Assembly (NCBI GenBank): GCA_031288215.1
Contig: JAITRV010000130.1
Location: 1 to 14,158 of the forward strand
Reading direction: 5' to 3'
Length of the DNA: 14,158 nt
From: Spirochaetaceae bacterium
GTDB lineage: Bacteria; Spirochaetota; Spirochaetia; Treponematales; Breznakiellaceae
Shown here: piece by piece, positions 11,984 through 14,158 of the stretch
How positions within the stretch are numbered: the stretch's first letter is position 1
Layout: every line of letters starts with the position of its first letter
Translations under genes and position numbers: made by a program
The notes under the pieces: generated by a model
The model's input: the letters and a program-made list of their open reading frames with translations, nothing else
Told to the model about the DNA's origin: nothing
Databases searched by the model: none

Positions 11984-12925
11984 TTAAAAGCGCAGGGTCA
12001 CCCCAAACCCCGTATCGATGAACGCAATGATGGCTCCCGCCGCGTTCTTGGTGGTGACGGTCGAATTCGTAACAATGTTTCTGGTATCCCGATCTCCCTG
12101 GGGTCCCTGGATAAGCCGGTAAGAAAAGTTCAGGAACGCGTCCAGCTCCTTGAAGGGGGAAAAGACCAGTTCCGCCCGGGGATTCAGAAAGAGCCCCCCG
12201 GACATATGGTCGGTATACTGGATTTTATTGAGGAAATGAGCATCCTGCGCCTCAGCAATAATCAGGGGGCTTATTTGAAAGGAAAGCCCCAGGTTAAAGA
12301 ACCTGAGAAAGGGGTAATGCACGGAAACTCCCCCGGCAAGGCTCAGCCAGGTCTGGGAATAGCTTATCACCGGTCCATAATACTTAACCGCGGAACCCCC
12401 GGCAAGCAGCTTATACCCCTCCCTGCCGTTCCAGGTAAATTTCATGTAATCCAAGGCGGCATAGAGGCGCAGACACAACCTGGAGAGGATCGGTATTGAA
12501 ATGCCCGTGGTCACATCTACCATCCAGGCCCCGTTGGTATAATTGTCGTGGATAGAAGACTGGACGGTATTCCCCGATTCCGTCCAAATCGTCTCACGCA
12601 CCTCCCCGGTCGTCCCGGTTTTCCCGAAAAACCCGCTCTGAAGATCCGTCCGGATAAAAACGCCGAAACCCTCCATCGGATCCCGGCGGGAAAAATCCAG
12701 GGCGGCGCCCCAAACAAAGAGGGGTTTTATATCCCAGGTCGTCTGTTCCTGCATCCCGGTGTTAGAATTCTTATAAACGAACTCCCCGCCGAATCCGTAT
12801 ACAAACCCCAGGGACGCGGAAACCGACAGGGTATAGGAAGATTCCCCCGCCCCGGTATCTTCTATTTGCCCATACAAGGCGAGGGGAATGAGAAAGATCA
12901 ACAAGGCGCCGGCATATCGCTTCAC
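11984..12925 (-). CDS. Omptin-like outer membrane beta-barrel protein (313 aa, GTG start)
   Basis: A signal peptide (MKRYAGALLIFLIPLALYGQ from the GTG at 12925) precedes a chain of alternating aromatic/polar strands ending in Arg-Phe, the C-terminal Phe typical of BAM-inserted barrels. Several stretches match omptin proteases by eye: SLGFVYGFGGEFVY, YMKFTWNGREGY, ISYSQTWLSLAGGVSVHY (compare I-x-Y-x-Q-x-W/F), and AEAQDAHFLNK, which aligns with the omptin D-x-H catalytic pair (Asp-Ala-His at residues 228-230). The partner acidic pair, D-x-D-W in OmpT, reads E-T-I-W here, so proteolytic activity is uncertain. There is no ATG in frame; GTG at 12943 (six codons upstream, at the edge of a G8 tract) is the alternative start. 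It faces the solute-binding gene and its upstream region abuts the group II intron, which may have separated it from its promoter. Confidence 0.8.
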   Translation of the reverse strand: MKRYAGALLIFLIPLALYGQIEDTGAGESSYTLSVSASLGFVYGFGGEFVYKNSNTGMQEQTTWDIKPLFVWGAALDFSRRDPMEGFGVFIRTDLQSGFFGKTGTTGEVRETIWTESGNTVQSSIHDNYTNGAWMVDVTTGISIPILSRLCLRLYAALDYMKFTWNGREGYKLLAGGSAVKYYGPVISYSQTWLSLAGGVSVHYPFLRFFNLGLSFQISPLIIAEAQDAHFLNKIQYTDHMSGGLFLNPRAELVFSPFKELDAFLNFSYRLIQGPQGDRDTRNIVTNSTVTTKNAAGAIIAFIDTGFGVTLRF

Positions 12926-12942
12926 GACCCCAGCATATACCA

Positions 12943-12950
12943 CCCCCCCC
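12943..12950. repeat. G8/C8 homopolymer tract just upstream of the outer membrane protein gene
   Basis: Eight Cs on the plus strand give eight Gs on the coding strand immediately before the signal peptide region of the omptin-like gene, overlapping the first possible GTG. Its length would set the spacing of upstream signals. Confidence 0.7.
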
Positions 12951-12973
12951 GTGTTTGTCTACGGCAGAAAGCC

Positions 12974-13001
12974 AGTAACAGGTAACAAGTAGCAAGGAGC
13001 A
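12974..13001. repeat. Heptanucleotide tandem repeat, four units
   Basis: Units AGTAACA, GGTAACA, AGTAGCA and AGGAGCA follow each other without spacer at 12974-13001. This is an imperfect RGTARCA-type heptamer array. It lies between the outer membrane protein gene and the group II intron. Confidence 0.65.
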
Positions 13002-13124
13002 AGTTTGCGTCACGAAAGCTCGTGAAAGGAGGAAGCAGGCAAAACCTTTCGAAATGACCTAGTGGAACAGCGGGAAACCGCGAATGCCACCCGGAAAGAA
13101 CGAGCACATCACCGGAAGCGAGTG

Positions 13125-13139
13125 CGGACCTTTGGTCCG
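13125..13139. repeat. CGGACC/GGTCCG palindrome, copy 1
   Basis: CGGACC-TTT-GGTCCG in the domain I region of the intron. It is the first of three palindromes with identical six-base arms within 740 bases. Confidence 0.8.
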
Positions 13140-13565
13140 ATGCATGGGCTTTGGTGACAAAGTTTGTGAAGCATAGACAGCGAACGCAAAAGCCGCGGGA
13201 ATGAGCCACGAAAAACCAGTTGTATGAGGCTTTCGTTTTTGTCAGGGCGGGAGCAACAGGGAACCACGATACGCGAGTGGGGAACCTCAAGAACCCGCTT
13301 GTGCGGGGGAGGTGGTCGGAGAGCGGGGCAGATGCGTGGGAGGTCATACGGGAACGTTCAGAGCGAAGGTCTGCGAGGACTCATGGTCTCTGGAGAACAG
13401 AGCCGCCGACGGACGAGGCGGGGTATAAATTAACCGGGCGTTCACCTAAGCCTTGAGGGAGAAAGAGGCCAACACAGGGATGTGGCGGCAGGACGAAACG
13501 AAAGGCGATCTGCCGGTACCGCCGAATGACCGGAAATATCCGGGAGAAAGTCTCAAGCGTGTGGG

Positions 13566-13579
13566 CGGACCAAGGTCCG
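13566..13579. repeat. CGGACC/GGTCCG palindrome, copy 2, at a frameshift
   Basis: CGGACC-AA-GGTCCG (14 bases). Removing exactly these bases joins the upstream frame (KYPGESLKRVG) to the downstream frame (HHIDVEWMYCAYELARR) of the reverse transcriptase, so the palindrome looks inserted. Confidence 0.75.
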
Positions 13580-13847
13580 ACATCATATCGATGTGGAGTG
13601 GATGTATTGCGCCTATGAACTGGCCCGGAGAGACGGGGCAAAGGGGATAGACGGGGTAGGAGCCGAGGAATACGAGGCGAACCTGTGGGAGAAGCTGCAA
13701 AATCTGGTAGACCGGCTGAAAAGCGGGTTATACCGGGCTCCGGCGGTGCAACGGGTGTATATCCCGAAAGCCGGGAGTAACGACAAGCGGCCCATAGGAA
13801 TACCGACGTATGAAGACAAGATACTCCAGCGGGCGGTGCAACTGGTG

Positions 13848-13862
13848 CGGACCGGAGGTCCG
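13848..13862. repeat. CGGACC/GGTCCG palindrome, copy 3, at a deletion scar
   Basis: CGGACC-GGA-GGTCCG (15 bases) stands exactly where the reverse transcriptase frame is lost after RAVQLV and just before DSIPHERL in another frame. Confidence 0.75.
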
Positions 13863-13965
13863 ATGACAGCATACCACACGAGAGACTGCGGGAGATACTG
13901 GGACAGCGGGTTAGTGACGGAGTGATAGCGTACACTCATATTGCTAAGCGAAACTTTTTCCAGAG

Positions 13966-14039
13966 GAACCGGATGCCTTAATCGGGCACGTCCGGGTCTG
14001 TGGGGGCTCCGGGGAGGTAACTCCCCGGTTCTACCCGGC
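13966..14039 (+). ncRNA. Group II intron domains V and VI
   Basis: Bases 13966-13998 fold like domain V: GAACCGGA pairs with TCCGGGTC, then TGCC pairs with GGCA across a two-base CG bulge, with a TTAATC-type loop. Domain VI follows, with CCGGGGAG (14009-14016) and CTCCCCGG (14021-14028) around a GTAA tetraloop, and a candidate branch-point A in TTCTACCC. The usual catalytic triad AGC near the start of domain V reads AAC here, with an A-G mismatch, which may mean splicing is lost. Confidence 0.7.
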
Positions 14040-14055
14040 CCTTTTAGAGGCTTTC

Positions 14056-14084
14056 TTGACACGCCTATCGATAACACGTAATAA
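14056..14084 (+). promoter_or_regulatory. Sigma-70 promoter of the last gene
   Basis: TTGACA (14056-14061) and TAATAA (14079-14084) are separated by 17 bases. The promoter begins about 16 bases after the inferred 3' end of the intron, so the intron inserted just upstream of it without breaking it. Confidence 0.75.
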
Positions 14085-14113
14085 TGAAGGATAGAAAAAG
14101 GGAGGGGCTGGTA

Positions 14114-14158
14114 TTGAAAAAGTTTGTTCTTGTTGCCCTGCTCCCGGCTTTGTTCGGG
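14114..14158 (+). CDS. Exported protein, N-terminal fragment (signal peptide only)
   Basis: A TTG start at 14114, eight bases after a GGAGG ribosome site, reads MKKFVLVALLPALFG to the window edge. Two Lys followed by a hydrophobic stretch is a typical Sec signal peptide. The promoter at 14056 supports expression. The function cannot be told from 15 residues. Confidence 0.6.
   Translation, partial: MKKFVLVALLPALFG

Larger units (their letters stand above)
13480..13927 (+). pseudogene. Group II intron reverse transcriptase/maturase, remnant with frameshift and two deletions
   Basis: The remnant starts at ATG 13480 (MWRQDETKGDLPVPPNDRKYP) and changes frame near 13566-13579, where a 14-base palindrome is present. 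It continues as HHIDVEWMYCAYELARRDGA followed by KGIDGV, and reaches GLYRAPAVQRVYIPKAG and RPIGIPTYEDKILQRAVQLV, the standard RT0/RT1 blocks. At 13847 the frame is lost at a second palindrome. A further piece in another frame, DSIPHERLREILGQRVSDGVI (13865-13927), fits the later RT block that normally comes after the Y-A-D-I-K-G-x-F-D region. The segment between RAVQLV and DSIPHERL, and everything after SDGVI (YADD catalytic block, X domain, any endonuclease), is missing. It cannot encode an active enzyme. Confidence 0.8.
13003..14039 (+). mobile_element. Degenerate group II intron with internally deleted reverse transcriptase
   Basis: About 480 bases of stem-rich, protein-poor sequence are followed by reverse transcriptase remnants and then by a domain V/VI-like 3' end (13966 to about 14039). 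Domain-I-like features include CACGA-AAGC-TCGTG near 13011 and AACAGCGGGAAACCGCGAATGCC near 13067. The 5' boundary is not certain: I see no clean GTGYG start and place it near GTTTGCG at 13003. The 3' boundary is set near CTACCCGGC. It lies between the omptin-like gene and the promoter at 14056. With most of the reverse transcriptase gone it could move only with help from another intron's protein. Confidence 0.75.

Noticed and set aside
12974..13001. CRISPR-like array
   Set aside because: The units are 7 bases long and contiguous, with no spacers and no cas genes.
13593..13925. Short intact reverse transcriptase gene of 110 residues
   Set aside because: Its N-terminal part is in another frame, the last 25 residues are out of frame, and the catalytic block is missing, so it is annotated as part of a pseudogene.

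Overview
The window reads as chromosomal DNA of a strictly anaerobic, high-GC bacterium. Coding DNA is GC-rich, while the one clear divergent promoter region is AT-rich. A beta-barrel outer membrane protein ending in Phe and a lipoprotein substrate-binding protein point to a double-membraned cell. The gene set (nitrogenase-like proteins, CooC, a CO-dehydrogenase-derived domain, a degenerate group II intron) would suit an acetogenic or fermentative anaerobe such as a termite-gut-type spirochaete, but the taxon is an inference and is not settled by the sequence.

Layout. (1) 1-75, minus: start of an MgtC/SapB-like membrane protein, cut by the window edge. (2) 105-170: tandem GGTGCC/GGCACC palindromes that can serve as terminators. 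(3) 197-3622, minus: a three-gene operon coding for a NifH-like Fe protein, a NifD-like and a NifK-like component; H and D overlap (ATGA), and a 10-bp hairpin separates D from K. (4) 3623-3895: divergent regulatory region with two consensus-like promoters 17 bp in spacing, a perfect 20-nt operator palindrome over the plus-strand start site, a matching half-site on the minus-strand -10, and two leader hairpins. (5) 3896-10201, plus: an operon for a nickel/peptide-type ABC importer (a DppB-like permease, then a single 859-residue protein fusing a DppC-like permease with DppD- and DppF-like ATPases), a NicO-type metal transporter carrying an embedded CO-dehydrogenase-like domain, and a CooC-type nickel-insertion ATPase. 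(6) 10204-10271: terminator/attenuator. (7) 10284-11933, plus: the lipoprotein solute-binding subunit. (8) 11984-12925, minus: an omptin-like outer membrane protein. (9) about 13003-14039: a degenerate group II intron whose reverse transcriptase is internally deleted. (10) 14056-14158, plus: a strong promoter and the first 15 codons of an exported protein.

Working model. One control region drives a nitrogenase-like reductase (H, D, K) in one direction and nickel handling in the other (ABC uptake, NicO with a CODH-like domain, CooC). The D and K proteins carry a dark-operative-protochlorophyllide-reductase-like set of cysteines (three on D, one on K) rather than the six of a nitrogenase P-cluster, so N2 fixation is unlikely. 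I propose a nitrogenase-family reductase tied to nickel or a nickel cofactor. The reaction and the substrate cannot be read from the sequence.
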